Shown here one piece after another: positions 1 through 11,405 of a stretch of DNA of 64,000 nucleotides. The position numbers were made by a program, and so were the translations under genes. How positions within the stretch are numbered: the first letter of the stretch is position 1; each line of letters starts with the position of its first letter. This DNA is from Sialis fuliginosa (taxonomy: Eukaryota > Arthropoda > Insecta > Megaloptera > Sialidae): NCBI GenBank assembly GCA_961205875.1, contig OY540819.1, positions 9,302,501 through 9,366,500 of the forward strand. Reading direction: 5' to 3'. The notes beneath the pieces are model-generated. The model did not search any database. It was not told where the DNA came from and worked only from the letters and a program-made list of their open reading frames with translations.

Positions 1-485
1 TTAAATTCGGTCAATATTTAAAATTATTTTCTATTTTGCTTTTTGAGATTTCTGAAAATGTTTACTAAAATCTACGACATAACGTTGGTTGAAAAAAAGA
101 ACAAAAAGGTTGCGTCTTAAAGTTAACGATATAGGTATATATTTAAAAAAAATATGGAGTATGTAGGATCGCGCCAAGCTGAGATATTAACTATTCAACT
201 TATTTGTTAATTTATCAATTTTTATTTGTTAACAATAGGGGAAGAAGGTCTCGACGGTCTTGGGACTTTTGGTAGTTTTAAAGTTAATAGTGTAAGCTAT
301 ATTTAAAAACAAATTGGAGTTTGTAGGATCCAGCCAAGCTGAGATATTAACTATTCAACTTATTTGTTAATTTATCAATTTTAATTGCAATTTTGGGTGA
401 TTTTTGAACATTTTTTTAAGGCGACAGAGGGCGAAAAAATAAATCTCGCCTAAGACGCCAGACTTGATAAGGCCGGCTCTGCACA
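1..485 (+). repeat. Dispersed repeat family A, copy 1 (runs off the left edge)
   Basis: A block around GTAGGATC..CCAAGCTGAGATATTAACTATTCAAC occurs twice in tandem here (about 160-230 and 320-380), each followed by the same ATTTGTTAATTT stretch. It ends in AAGGCCGGCTCTGC. The same unit pair and the same end recur at 6370-6690. The GC-rich end resembles hAT-type termini, but no opposite terminus is in the window, so the class is not settled. Confidence 0.6.
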
Positions 486-1149
486 CCACGCATGTGTGAA
501 AATTATCAAACACTTCATGAATCTCCAAGAGAACTGTCAGATCGTTTTAAAACCTCATTTGAAAGTGCTTTCTAGCTACCATATTTTCTAGCTCTAAACA
601 GTGACTTATTGAAACTTAAAACACAAATCGGTGTTTCTGCCATATATCATTTTTTGTAAATTCAATAAATTTTAAACACGTAAAAACATTATTTACTTCC
701 TGACATAACAGCTACAGAAGCAATTTACTAATGTATTTTCGACATGTAATTTTTACGTGAATGGATCATAGCATGACTAATTTTACTTTAAGTACGATGG
801 CATGGGTACAATGACATAATAATATATTTGTTTGTTTAAAATTTAAATGCACAGACGAAATAGTTTATTCAAATAAGTATTAACAGACGGGTACATTCTT
901 CCATATATGGCTATGTAGGTACATTGTACACATGCAATAAAATGCTCTCTCTTTCTTTGGTATATTTTATGTAGTATGTTTTAAGTTGTTTTGTACTTAT
1001 TATAAGGAGTGAGGACTCGTTCAAAGGGGTACTAAGAACTTCATTAGAATACTTGTGTTTTCATTTTTTTATTAATATCTGGTTCATATACCCGTTTGGT
1101 TATTTTCATTAAACTTTTCCCGAGTACACCCCTATATTCATTACTGGTA
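486..1149. other. Stretch without a recognisable feature
   Basis: AT-rich DNA with no exon-like ORF and no repeat that I can pair within the window. Confidence 0.5.
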
Positions 1150-1677
1150 TACAGGGTGTCCCGTAAATATACCGACAAACTTTTTGACAATAAACTCAGG
1201 TCTATAATTTCTACTCCAGGGGGCATCAAAATAGTTTATTTATTTTTATTTCCTAGAGGGTTAACTTTAAGAAAATTTTGAAAATAATGAAATGTTCTTA
1301 GAAATGGCCAGACAATATAAAAAATATGTTTTATAATATTTATTAATTTTATAAAAAAGGCCCTTTAGGTGATAAAAATAAAATAAATATAAACATAAAA
1401 TGTTTGGATGCCCCCTCGAGCAGAAATTATGGATTTTCGTAAGTTGTACCCATTACGACTTTTGGTCAACACACTTTGAACTATCATTTTCATAAAAAAA
1501 TTCAACCAAAAGGCAAAATCCATTGCTTTTGTGTAGGGTATTTTCTTTTGTTCTACTGCTGAAACGGCTCGTTTGCAGACATTATTATATTATTTATATT
1601 ATATTAACAAAAAGCGATTGTTTTAATGTCCTTGACAATCCTCAGAGTTTGTCGGTATGTTTACGGGACATCCTGTA
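1150..1677. mobile_element. TA-flanked MITE with ~32-bp terminal inverted repeats
   Basis: The left end TACAGGGTGTCCCGTAAATA is mirrored at the right end (1646-1677), with about 30 of 32 positions matching, through the GACAAACT block. TA dinucleotides flank both ends (1148-1149 and 1678-1679), as for Tc1/mariner-type insertion. The interior is AT-rich and non-coding, so this is a non-autonomous element of 528 bp. Short overlapping ORFs on both strands here are by-products of the inverted repeat. Confidence 0.8.
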
Positions 1678-2512
1678 TATTGAAAAAATATTTATTATAA
1701 AAATCGATTTTGGAAGTAAATTATACCTAACTACACATAATCAGTTTTTAAGTATGGTAACATATTGTTAAGGTAATCGGCCCATAGAATTTTTATCTAC
1801 ATTTTTTTTATTTTGTTCATTTATAGTTGACAGTAATACCTACCTACAAAATGAACCTAAAAAATAAAATAGATCGTTTTGAAGTTGAAAAAAATGTATC
1901 AGGGTCCTCCAAATTTAGAAATTAAAAAATATTGGGACTAGAAAAATTCAAATCTATATATGTATACATAGTACATACTAGGTTGTTTAAAAAATAATTC
2001 ATTTCTTAAAAATAAATTACTTATATTATTTTTTTTATTTATGTAGGTACTGAAAAAAATAATAATTATTCTAAAACAAAATAATTGTTCAATATGTCAT
2101 TTATTTTTACCTATATCTCATAATTACAATCCTATAAATCGTGTTGGCCTTTGAACGGACTCAGTGTGGGTGTGAGAAAGGGAGAAATATGTGCGTGTAT
2201 TCACAGATACAATTTGCAAAAAAATATTCATATGATATATGATTATTATAAATCGATAAATAAGAAATGTGTCTACCCTTGTGTACATTTATTTTTATTT
2301 ATTGTACTGACAATATTATCATATAATAGAGGAATCGATAACGTAATGGGGTGCTAAGATATAATACACATACAAAATAACACCACGTCAATGTGAGGTA
2401 ATAACGACCAGAATGTCGTGAGTCACATCATTGTTTCTTATAAAGCTTCATACACACTAAAGACATTTCCATATTTCCAGTCCGGAGAAAAAACTATCCG
2501 GTACAATACAAT
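1678..2512. other. Stretch without a recognisable feature
   Basis: AT-rich DNA. I see no exon, tRNA or clear repeat boundary. Confidence 0.5.
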
Positions 2513-2945
2513 GGCTGTCTAAAGAAACCTAACGGAGCCTAAATCTTCCTCGTGAAAACCGAAATAAAATCCGTTCAGTAGTTACTGATAAAATCGTACA
2601 CAGACAGACAGAGCGACTTGATTTTATACTATGCAAAGATTGCTGTCTAAAGAAACCTAACAGGTCCTAAACTTTCCTCGTGAAACATACTATCCATTAG
2701 TGAAAACCGGAATAAAATCCGTTCAGTAGTTACTGATAAAATCGTACACAGACAGACAGAGCGACTTTATTTTATACTATGCAAAGATGACTGTCTAAAG
2801 AAACCTAACAGGTCCTAAACTTTCCTCGTGAAACATACTATCCATTAGTGAAAACCGGAATAAAATCCGTTCAGTAGTTACTGATTAAATCGTGCACAGA
2901 CATACAGATGCGGCGAGGGACTTGATTTTGTACTATGCAAAGATA
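2513..2945 (+). repeat. Three-unit tandem repeat, unit 128-157 bp
   Basis: Units begin at about 2513, 2641 and 2788 with CTGTCTAAAGAAACCTAAC, run through AATAAAATCCGTTCAGTAG and end TTTTATACTATGCAAAGAT or a close variant. The tail (CAGACAGACAGAG then an AT block) looks like the 3' end of a SINE/LINE-type repeat common in insects. It may be a retroposon tail that later amplified in tandem. Units 2 and 3 are most alike. A fragment of the same consensus (AAAACCGGAATAAAATCCG) recurs at about 42908. Confidence 0.75.
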
Positions 2946-3289
2946 GATATAGTCGTTTTTATATTAAAAGCTTCTTAAGTCTAAGTGGCTCGTCTGAGTT
3001 GAGCCTTAGTACCTACTGGAAAAATGGTGTTTTTTTAGTCACAAACTAAAAATATACACCTGAACCTCAATAAAACAATGTCCCTCGACACGTGTTAATT
3101 TTCATTTTTATAGAATTTTAAAATAATTATTTAAATAATATCTGTACTTGCCAATTTCATAATTTTTATCAACCCCTAAATTTTCATAAAACCTCTTAAA
3201 AAATCGGAAAAATATATATACGAGTCTGGCAAACTTTGTGTCACCCTTAATGTCATGAAATAGTACATGACCCTTAATGTTATGAGGTA
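2946..3289. repeat. Half copy of a fold-back repeat in otherwise plain DNA
   Basis: About 3030-3098 carries CTAAAAATATACACC, then AACAATGTC and CTCGACACGTGTT. This is one arm of the inverted repeat seen whole at 39961-40089. The rest is AT-rich with nothing recognisable. Confidence 0.55.
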
Positions 3290-3297
3290 CTTAGGGC

Positions 3298-3678
3298 CAG
3301 AGGCGTATTTACCATGGGGCCATGGTCTAGGGCGGCAGACCGAGAGGTGCGGTAGATTTTCTTAGCATATTTTAAAAAAATATAGAAAACCAAAAAATGA
3401 GTAGCAAGACTAAAGAAAAAAACGGTCATCAGTTTTTTATGTGGCTTATATTTTACATTATTTATATAAACTTCTCACTTTTCAGTTCATATAGGAATTT
3501 TGACTGTTAAAAATATATTATAGTTTCCCTTGGTACAGGGGCGGCAATTTTTTTTACCAGGGCGGCAATTTTTTTTAACCAGGGCGACAATTTTTTTGCC
3601 CAGAACGGCAATTAGTTTTTACCCACGGCGGCATTTTTTTTTTGGCCCAGGACGGCACTTAACGTAAAAACGCCACTA
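3298..3678. mobile_element. Non-autonomous hAT element with 8-bp target site duplication
   Basis: Left terminus CAGAGGCGTATTTAC and right terminus (reverse complement TAGTGGCGTTTTTAC) fit hAT ends. The element is flanked on both sides by the 8-bp repeat CTTAGGGC (3290-3297 and 3679-3686), the target-site length of the hAT superfamily. The 381-bp body has no transposase ORF. Its right half holds about five degenerate copies of CAGGGCGGCAATTTTTTTTA (about 3535-3660), an internal minisatellite. Confidence 0.88.
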
Positions 3679-3686
3679 CTTAGGGC

Positions 3687-4147
3687 GCCACCACCGGAAG
3701 ATGATGAACATAAGAAAAAAATGAACTAAATTGTAAGATACGTTTACTATTTTTATTATTTTATAACTATATAGCTATATTATTTATTATTATATTGATT
3801 TGTCCATTTAACCATTAAAATGGAATATCCCACACACAGACAGACCGCACGTGTGTACAAACATTGATTTTGCACAAAATCTCAACCCTTCGGAAGGTAA
3901 TCATAAATTGGTTTAGTGTATAAACTGTTATACATCAACGCTACTACCCAGTTTGTCTACCTACTACACATCGGGGGGTGGTTGGAATGAGTTAACCATT
4001 CAGTAGAAAAGTGATATCGTTTCTAGAATCGACTACCCCATCCCCCAACCCACATCTGATTGGTGTCAGTTAACTGACACGACTCGTGCCAGCCGAACGC
4101 CACTTTGAGTACGCGAGATCACAATTCTTTATGTTGCTCATGCTGAA
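3687..4147 (+). promoter_or_regulatory. Possible upstream/promoter region of the 5066 exon
   Basis: From about 3955 to 4115 the base composition rises sharply above the local background (CCCCATCCCCCAACCC, ACTCGTGCCAGCCGAACG). It also contains GTGTCAGTTAACTGACAC (4064-4081), a perfect 18-bp palindrome. The position about 1 kb upstream of a coding first exon suggests a promoter, but no TATA box is obvious. Confidence 0.35.
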
Positions 4148-4740
4148 CGTGTGGCTGTTTACAAATCTAACTGCCAATATTCGAATTTTCATACAGTTGA
4201 TTGTTAGTGTTTAAATTTTATTGTTGCAAGAAAACTTTAATTATTGTTTAATATGTTGGTCATACTGTCTCCAAAAAATAATCACCAAAAGTTAAATTTC
4301 GTTGATTGTTGGTGTTTAAATTTTCATTGTTGTAAAATTTAATCTTTTGTACGTGTGACTGTTTACAAATCTATCCGCCAATATTCGAATTTTCATACAG
4401 TTGATTGTTAGAGTGTTTAAATTTTATTGTTATAAGATTAAATTTCTTGTGTTGGTCACATTGAACGTATCAGTATTGTTAATGTTTAAACTTTAATTGT
4501 TGTTAGATCGTAATCCTTTATGTTGGTCATACTGTCTCCAAGAAATAATCGCAAAAAGTTAAATTTCCATACCGTTGATTGTTGGTGTTTAAATTTTCAT
4601 TGTTGTAAAAGTTATTATTTTGTTGGTCACACGTGTTATATAACCGCTGAAATTTAAAGGTTATTTATTGGTGTTCAAATTTCTAATGTAGTCGTGTTGA
4701 TGAGTACAGTTATAACTTCCAATATTTAAATTTTTGTTAT
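4148..4740 (+). repeat. Degenerate tandem repeat upstream of the 5066 exon
   Basis: The string CTGTTTACAAATCTA followed by CCAATATTCGAATTTTCATA and GTTGATTGTTAG occurs near 4150 and again near 4357. GTGTTTAAATTTT with CATTGTTGT recurs several more times up to about 4740. The spacing of the long units is about 200 bp. It lies between the GC-rich patch and the ATG at 5066, so it is probably 5' leader or upstream DNA. Confidence 0.65.
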
Positions 4741-5065
4741 GATAATACTCTAGCTCACGTGTGTAAAAAAAATAGGTATAACTGCCAAATTTATATTCTA
4801 AAACAATTTAGTATTGTAAAAATTTAGTAATACTTTCATCATCGGTTCAATATGCGTTAATTTAAATGGTTGTTCGATTGTTAAACAAACAATTTACGTG
4901 CTGAAAAATAATAAACTAGAGTTTCGTGGTAAATGCATATAGACTCAATTTAAGTGAAAATGCAATCGTAATGTTCCAAAAACATGCACATATACAAATA
5001 AAATAAAAGATAAATAAACCAAAGTGAAGTGTTATTTAAAAAAAAGTAGGAAAAAAAATTACAAA

Positions 5066-5445
5066 ATGCAGCAGAAAGATTTTTGGAAAACGTTAGATCT
5101 TCTTATCAACATCGACTGGAGGAAGTCGAGAAAAGATAACATCGCTCGAGATATTGATGAAATGTATGATGAGATAATGAGTAAACCGGAACCAAATAAT
5201 AATTACAATGCAAATAACAATCAGGACAGTAATGAAAACGATCTGGGTATGGGAGGTGATCCGTTGTTGGGTCACACGTTCCAATCGGATGTTGCATCGC
5301 CGATAGACCAGCAGAAGCGGCAAGTAATGTTCCTCTTGAGATCTAACGCCAGCTCCGGTTATAGCTCCCTCACTGAATCAACAGATTCAGACAGCGATGC
5401 ACTGTCACTTCATGCACGGCCTATAGCTCAGTGCTGTCATTCTTG
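5066..5445 (+). CDS. First coding exon of an unrecognised gene (126 codons plus 2 bases)
   Basis: An open frame starts at ATG 5066 in the context ACAAAATG and runs to a strong donor, GTGAGT at 5446, leaving a phase-2 junction. The 126 residues start MQQKDFWKTLDLLINIDW. They then have a basic stretch (RKSRKD, residues 19-24), an Asp/Glu-Met helix-like segment, an Asn-rich low-complexity run (about 42-55), and near the end a Ser/Asp-rich patch (SSGYSSLTESTDSDSD) that looks like a casein-kinase-type phosphorylation cluster. There is no signal peptide or membrane segment. I do not recognise the family. The matching acceptor is not certain: the exon at 27910 is in compatible phase, but that would need a 22.5-kb intron and has a nearer alternative first exon. 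Otherwise the rest of the gene lies outside the window. Confidence 0.6.
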
Positions 5446-5518
5446 GTGAGTTTATTGGCATTTTATTGAATTTTTGTAGCAGAAAGTTTTCGTGCAACGA
5501 TTACAGTGAAACTTCGAT

Positions 5519-5919
5519 GTACAGTCGCCTGCATTAATGGTCTTGCAGTTTGTATTCATTTTCGTTTATCACAAACTTAGTAGGCTCCTCCCATTTGATT
5601 ATTATGATATTTAAATCATTTCTCCATGTATCAAACAAAGACAGATATTTTGAAATTCATTTGCTAGATAAAGAACTACTCTTCGTTTATAATAGGTACC
5701 TACTCATATATATTTGTGCAATTAAATTATTATATAATCTATTGAAAATTGTATACGTAAATTTTGTGCCAATAAATATTTGATATTCCGAATAATAATA
5801 TTTAAATATATTAAACTTGTTAGAAAAAGATAACCGATGATGTTTGTCTTTAAATTTGAAATCTGTTGTAAGCGATTCTAGCCTTTAGGGTGCCAGACGA
5901 GTTCTGCAGGCGACTGTAC
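5519..5919. mobile_element. MITE with 15-bp TIRs, family E copy 1
   Basis: GTACAGTCGCCTGCA at the left end is exactly mirrored by TGCAGGCGACTGTAC at the right end. The element is 401 bp with no coding capacity. The interior includes TAGTAGGCTCCTCCCATTTGA. A diverged copy in the opposite orientation lies at 38590-39015. It sits immediately downstream of the 5066 exon, inside its intron. Confidence 0.82.
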
Positions 5920-6369
5920 TTTTATATATTCGTAAAAAGTTGAGGTATGTTTTTTTATAGCAGACTAGCGCATTGGACCCGGTGTTACCCTGGTTAATAT
6001 CCACAAAATCATAGTTACCTAAAATATTCAATATGCCCACCCAACATGAAAAAAGTACAAGTACTGTTAGGCCAATCCCCAGAGCTACAAAAAGTATTAG
6101 GAAAAGCACACATATGTACGATTTTTCACGTTTTGCGTTTTAACTGCATCTATCGCGAAATCCATCAAAACTGTAGGTATTTTTTGTTCTCTATAAAATT
6201 ATAAAGATTAAATTACGATCTATAGACTTCTCATATATATTTATAATGCACAGAGACCCAATTTCACGACGACATATCTCCGGTTCTATTAGTGGTACAG
6301 AGTAATGTAGTCTAGTATAAATTAAGTTTTATGAATTTTTTTTATCAGAGTCGTTAAAAAAATGTGTGA

Positions 6370-6690
6370 GATGATATACTGAGATATTAACAATTCAACT
6401 TATTTGTTAATTTCTCAATTTTAATTTGATAATAAGAGGGGAAGGGGGTCTCGACGGTCTTAGGGCATTTGATAGTCTTCAAGTTAATGATGTAAGCTAT
6501 ATTTAAAAAAAAAGTTGGAGTCTGTAGGATCACGCCAAGCTGAGATATCAACTATTCAACTTATTTGTTAATTCATCAATTTTAATTGACATTTTCGGTG
6601 ATTTTTAAACATTTTTTAGGGGGAGAGAGGACGCAAAAATAAATCCCGCTCAGGGCGCCAGACTTATTAAGGCCGGTTCTGCTTAAAAAA
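6370..6690 (+). repeat. Dispersed repeat family A, copy 2
   Basis: It repeats the layout of 1-485: ACTGAGATATTAACAATTCA, then GGTCTCGACGGTCTTAGGGC, then the GGATCACGCCAAGCTGAGAT unit, ending CAGACTTATTAAGGCCGG. The two copies differ by scattered substitutions, so they are old. Confidence 0.7.
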
Positions 6691-7640
6691 AGCATAACTA
6701 GCCTTCACCCCCGCCAAGGCTTATCAGAAAAGATAACTATTTTTTACTCTTTTTTAGCATGTCCTCCCTTCCTTGGGCTCTGCACCCATGATTAGGGGAG
6801 GGAGGGGGTGCAAATCTCTAACTATGCTTCTGGGGCACAAATTCCAACCACATTTCACCAAACCTAACCAATAACTAAGTGATCTTAAATTATCTTAAAA
6901 AATATAGAAACTATAACGATATTATTTTTTTAAAAATGAGTACCTAAATAAATATAAAAACTCGAAAAAGTTTCACAGGACATAGGTAATCCCGCTTCTC
7001 TAAAATGTAATTCATGTGTTACTTCCAAACCTTATTTACGTGAAATACAACTATGTCTCTTCTGTTAAAAATTCTTCCCTTTCAAAATACAACTTTTTAA
7101 TTGACATGTTTTAACGTACTCGAGTTTGAGATTTTTTATTTTTAATTAGGACAATTTATTATTATTTTTATAAACTCGAATGTCTACTGTATGCCACATG
7201 TATAGATATTTAAAGTTAACCTTTCGTTCAAATATTGAATTTCTTTTGTATTATTTATTAATCATAAAGTCTGTCAAGTTCAAACATTTACGTAAAAATG
7301 TGGATTGATATGATGGCCATGAATGAAATGAAATTTTATCTTTACTTTCTATAACGGAATATATCATTTCTATTATATTGTTTATTGTTCATCAGTCAAA
7401 ATAATGTAAATGAAATATAAACATAAACGTCATTTATTTATAATCAGAATAAAGTAAATTAACATAACGAAGCTTTATTTTATAGTATTTTATTTACGTG
7501 ACACATAAATACCAGAGAAATACAATATGAATTATAAAAAAATATTTGACGTAATAAGATACAAATAAATTTTAATATGATGTTTCAAGTTAGGTTTATA
7601 ATCAAAATTGTATTTTTAATTAGCAAAAAAAGTAATAAAA
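6691..7640. other. Stretch without a recognisable feature
   Basis: Mostly AT-rich. The GGGGAGGGAGGGGGTGC patch near 6795 stands out, but no gene or repeat partner is visible. Confidence 0.45.
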
Positions 7641-7642
7641 AA

Positions 7643-7930
7643 ATGGGTGTGATTGTGTCGGGATGCACAGTCGAGGGATTGGAGTGAATACGTAGCAGTG
7701 GGATTAAACAAAACTCAGACTAGTATTGTATAATATGGTTATTTCTTATGATTTGTACGAGCATAAAAACAGTTAATTAATATTTACAAGCAAAATTGTG
7801 GAAATACGAAATTTAATTTTTATTTTTTATTCAATTTAAAAAACTATATATCTCCTTTCAAATAAATTTTCTCTTTTTATTGTATAATTTTTTCGCCAAA
7901 ATAAACTATTGTTTTATTGTAGTATACATA
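7643..7930 (-). repeat. Dispersed repeat family B, antisense fragment
   Basis: GGGTGTGATTGTGTCGGG and GATGCACAGTCGAGGGATTG are the reverse complement of the right ends of the family B blocks near 14190-14210 and 43990-44030. AT-rich sequence follows that resembles the array body in antisense. The outer boundaries are uncertain. Confidence 0.55.
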
Positions 7931-8044
7931 TTTGTTCGTAATCTAGCCTACAATGTTATTTGTAAAAGTTTATTATTATATGTAGTATACAATTTACACA
8001 TTAAAAAAATATATGAATGAAACTACATAGACAATCTAAAATTT

Positions 8045-8290
8045 TGACGAGACAACAACATCAACTCTCGTCTCTTTCGCCGATAATCTCGATTTAAAAA
8101 TGATTATTAATCATTATTAGAAAACTATAGTTTGTAAGTACATATTAATTTTTAAATTACATACAAATAAATTAAAACAATATTTTAAGAAAAAATTAAA
8201 TTAAATCGAGACGAGATGGCTTCAATTTTCACGTTGTGATCGAGACGAGACTTACTTAACTCTCGTCAGGTATTATCTCGTATGCAACTA
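8045..8290. repeat. GAGACGAGA-type dispersed repeat, copy 1
   Basis: Inverted GAGACGAGA-type motifs bracket an AT-rich core: GACGAGACAACAACATC and CTCTCGTCTCTTTCGC on the left, AATCGAGACGAGATGG and GATCGAGACGAGACTT on the right. Similar motif clusters occur at 25733-25830, 35614-36035 and 51183-51460. No TIR with a target duplication could be fixed. Confidence 0.6.
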
Positions 8291-8784
8291 CAAAAGTCAA
8301 CAACTAATTTATAACTTAATTAAAGTAAATAACAAAAAACACATTTAGTAAACACTCTTTATTATTACTCTCACGTCATGTGGCAAACTCATTTATGTGC
8401 TAAAAGTTGAGTATTCATGTAGATACAATAGTCAGGAATCTTATGAGAGCATGCTCTCGCTACTTCTTTCATATATAATATTGTGGTAATATTCATCTAG
8501 AATATAAATCAGGCGGTTCATATTTAAACAAGTTTCTAAATAATAAATAAAAACATGTCAATTTTTAATATTGTATAAAAATAGTATTATTATTTTTAAT
8601 ATATTGGGAAACAACAATCGAAGAATTTTAGTTAATACCGAGAAAATATTCTTATAATCTACTATTGTATTGGTTAACATTTTCATTTTTAAACAATTTT
8701 ATTAAAACATATTAATTCTTTGTTATTTTCGTATATTTTTGTAATATTTAATTTTTCAGTAAGTTTAATCAAAAACGTGTTTAT

Positions 8785-9027
8785 CGTGTTACATTTTGGG
8801 AAACACTGATCTAGCCGATATAACAATTTGAAAAGAAAATACGAACACGAAAATTCTGTTTTTTTCTCGTGTTACATTTTGGGAAACACTGATCTAGCCG
8901 ATATAACAATTTGAAAAGAAAATACGAACACGAAAATTCTGTTTTTTTCTCGTGTTACATTTTGGGAAACACTGATCTAGCCGATATAACAATTTGAAGA
9001 GAAAATACGAACACGAAAATTCTGTTT
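8785..9027 (+). repeat. 83-bp tandem triplication
   Basis: The unit starting CGTGTTACATTTTGGGAAAC occurs at 8785, 8868 and 8951, an exact 83-bp period. It includes ACTGATCTAGCCGATATAAC. The copies are almost identical (AAAAGA to AAGAGA in the third), which points to a recent duplication. Confidence 0.92.
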
Positions 9028-9334
9028 TACCGGCTTGTTGCGTTTTCTGTATTACCCTTGATACATACGTTTGCTATTTGAAGTCAATATTGATTTTCTC
9101 GGCTTTATTTAGTTCGGAAAACTTCCGTTAGATGTCTTACATATTAAACTTACATTCTTATCATAGTTTATAACTATTTCAATACCAAATTTATTCATTT
9201 CTTATAAATTTATTTATATGTATAACTTGATAATTTCTATGTATCAATAGGACTATAATAAATAAATCACCATCCATTTATTTTATTAGAGCCATCTCAG
9301 CATAATTTACAACTTATATATATCCATGTGCGAA

Positions 9335-9495
9335 TCCAGGGGGCGGTTCATGGGGAATATGGACCGCCCCTTAAACCTAATAAATTAAAACAAATTAAAT
9401 AAAAAATGTTTATTAAATATGCCAAATCAATTTTTTTTTACCATTTCACAGACCATGCCCCCTCCCCTAAATTGTAAATCTTGATCCGCACCTAC
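9335..9495. mobile_element. Short hAT-like MITE
   Basis: The left end ATGTGCGAATCCAGGGGG is imperfectly mirrored by the right end, which reads GGTGCGGATCAAGATTTACA on the other strand. TATATAT strings flank both ends and could be a target duplication. The body is about 160 bp, with an internal GGGGCGGTTCATG / GGACCGCCCC hairpin near the left end. Confidence 0.5.
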
Positions 9496-11164
9496 ATATA
9501 TATATATATCACTATAAGGAATGCGATCCCCACTCGTGGGCGCAAGACCCAGTGAAGGATGAACAAAAAAAGTATCCCATAAGAATAGTAAAACATATTT
9601 TTTTTATTTCTGAATATAAGCAACTCTAACTATACGCTTCTGCAAATCCAGGTCTAAATTCTATTAGTCCAAGAGCCTATGACGTATTTTTATGCTTATC
9701 TGAGCTTAAAGCACTCATGAAAAACGTTTATTCATATGTTGGTAATTATGAAAAATGAACGTTTCTCTATTAATCAATTATCACTTAAATACTTTTAAAG
9801 ACAATTAAAAACATTTATAATTAATTAATTTTATAATTCAAAACACTCGATATTTATTTTAAAATACGAATGATACGCCAATGACTCAGGGAACGATTTT
9901 TTGTGGAACGATATGGTAACAATGCTAGGTAATATGTTATAAATCCTATATTTTTTCATGCTCAGATAGGACAGAAAAATATGTCATCAGCTCTTGGACT
10001 ACATACATATAACAATAATTTATACTTTACAGGTATTTTATAGCAGTATACATATATATACTTACATACCTATGTATGTACATATATCCGCTTGTCAAAT
10101 ATGTTTATTTGTTGAATACATGATTCCATGAATATTTTAATATGGGTGCAAACGTTTGATATTTTTTATGCCATTAATTATGTTCGTTTGATCTATAGCT
10201 TCTAATATACGAATACGTTCTGATGAATATTCAGTGTTGAGATAGGCGCATATTACAATATTAATTAGTTTTATTCTTTTAGAACAATAATTTCCAATAT
10301 GTTTAATTAATTCAAGAAATTTATTTACAAAGCTACTACCCCCCCCCCCCCCCTACGGTGGTTCAAAAGTGCCAAAATCTTAAAGTTTTATTTTAATAAC
10401 TCATGTCTATTATTGGTCTACTATTTAATATTCTTATCTCAGCTTTATAGGCCAAATGGTTCAGTAATTATTAGTATTTTTTTTTTACCATTCGGTATGG
10501 AACACTAAAAATTAAAAAAAACATTGTAAAGTATATTTCGTAATTACTTTTAATATGAAAAAATATTCATTCACAAAAACGAAATCCAATACATATATCT
10601 ACATGTTTAATGACCTAATTAAATTTTGTAATCGAAACCAATCATTTTTATATATTCTTTTACAAAACTTCTTCGAAATTACTTTTTTAACTTCAAATTA
10701 TTTTTCTGAAATAATTATCGCTATTTATAGTCGTATATTTATACCAAATTAACAAAAAGTTTTAAAAATATTCTGTAACTTCAATTTACAGATTTTTAGA
10801 TCTATTTATACAGAACTGAACTTACAAGTAAGTGTGTTTAAAATTTTAAACAATGATTTAAAAATTGTTTAATAAATTAATTTTAAATTATTTAAAAATA
10901 ACAACATAGATAAAATTGATTGAAAAATTAAAATAAAAACAGTACCAAAATGATTTATAAAAAAAAAATAAAAAGTTTAAGCACCTGTTTTTTTTAATAA
11001 AAGACAATGTTATTTTTTTATGTTACACTAATTTCAATCAAAATCTTACTTTTTCTGATATACATCGTCAAATATGACATATGTCAATGTCAAACAAAAA
11101 GCATGTGTATCCAAACAATTTCTGATGGCTATAGAATTTTAGGAAGTAAATATTCTGTATAAGA
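9496..11164. other. Stretch without a gene; poly-C tract at ~10339-10353
   Basis: AT-rich with microsatellite-like TATATA runs near 9495. A homopolymer C run of about 15 bases near 10340 is very unusual in this composition. A 65-codon ORF at 10555 is Asn/Phe/Ile-rich with no exon signals, and I do not regard it as a gene. Confidence 0.5.
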
Positions 11165-11405
11165 GGATATTTACCTACAAAGAACAAAAAAATACTTGAT
11201 AAAAATCAGCGGGCCCACTGGCCCCATACACCTCTGGTCTAATTTGTTATTGTTTGGTACTGGAAATCGATAATATTTATTAAAAATAAACCGGTTGTCA
11301 AATTTAATAATTGTACCACTATGGGTTCTCTAGTTATTAAATAAAGACTAATTTTGGGCAAATTTTTTGGAAGACTGTAACTTCCTCACAAATAATTTCT
11401 GGACA
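11165..11405 (-). repeat. Old relative of one arm of the 58.0-59.2 kb fold-back
   Basis: GAACAAAAAAATACTTGATA, CCACTGGCCCCATACACC, then TATTAAATAAAGACTAATTT follow the same order as the right arm of the fold-back at 58032-59182 (about 58875-59085). Identity is clearly lower. It is a single arm with no visible partner. Confidence 0.65.

Noticed and set aside
1096-1281. Small ORF pair on both strands near 1044-1281
   Set aside because: Overlaps the left terminal repeat of the MITE at 1150-1677; no coding evidence.
2151-2357. 68-codon ORF, plus strand
   Set aside because: Starts at a non-ATG codon, with no splice sites or composition that would mark it as an exon.
5093-5323. Minus-strand ORFs opposite the 5066 exon
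   Set aside because: Antisense shadows of the open frame that has a good ATG context and strong donor.
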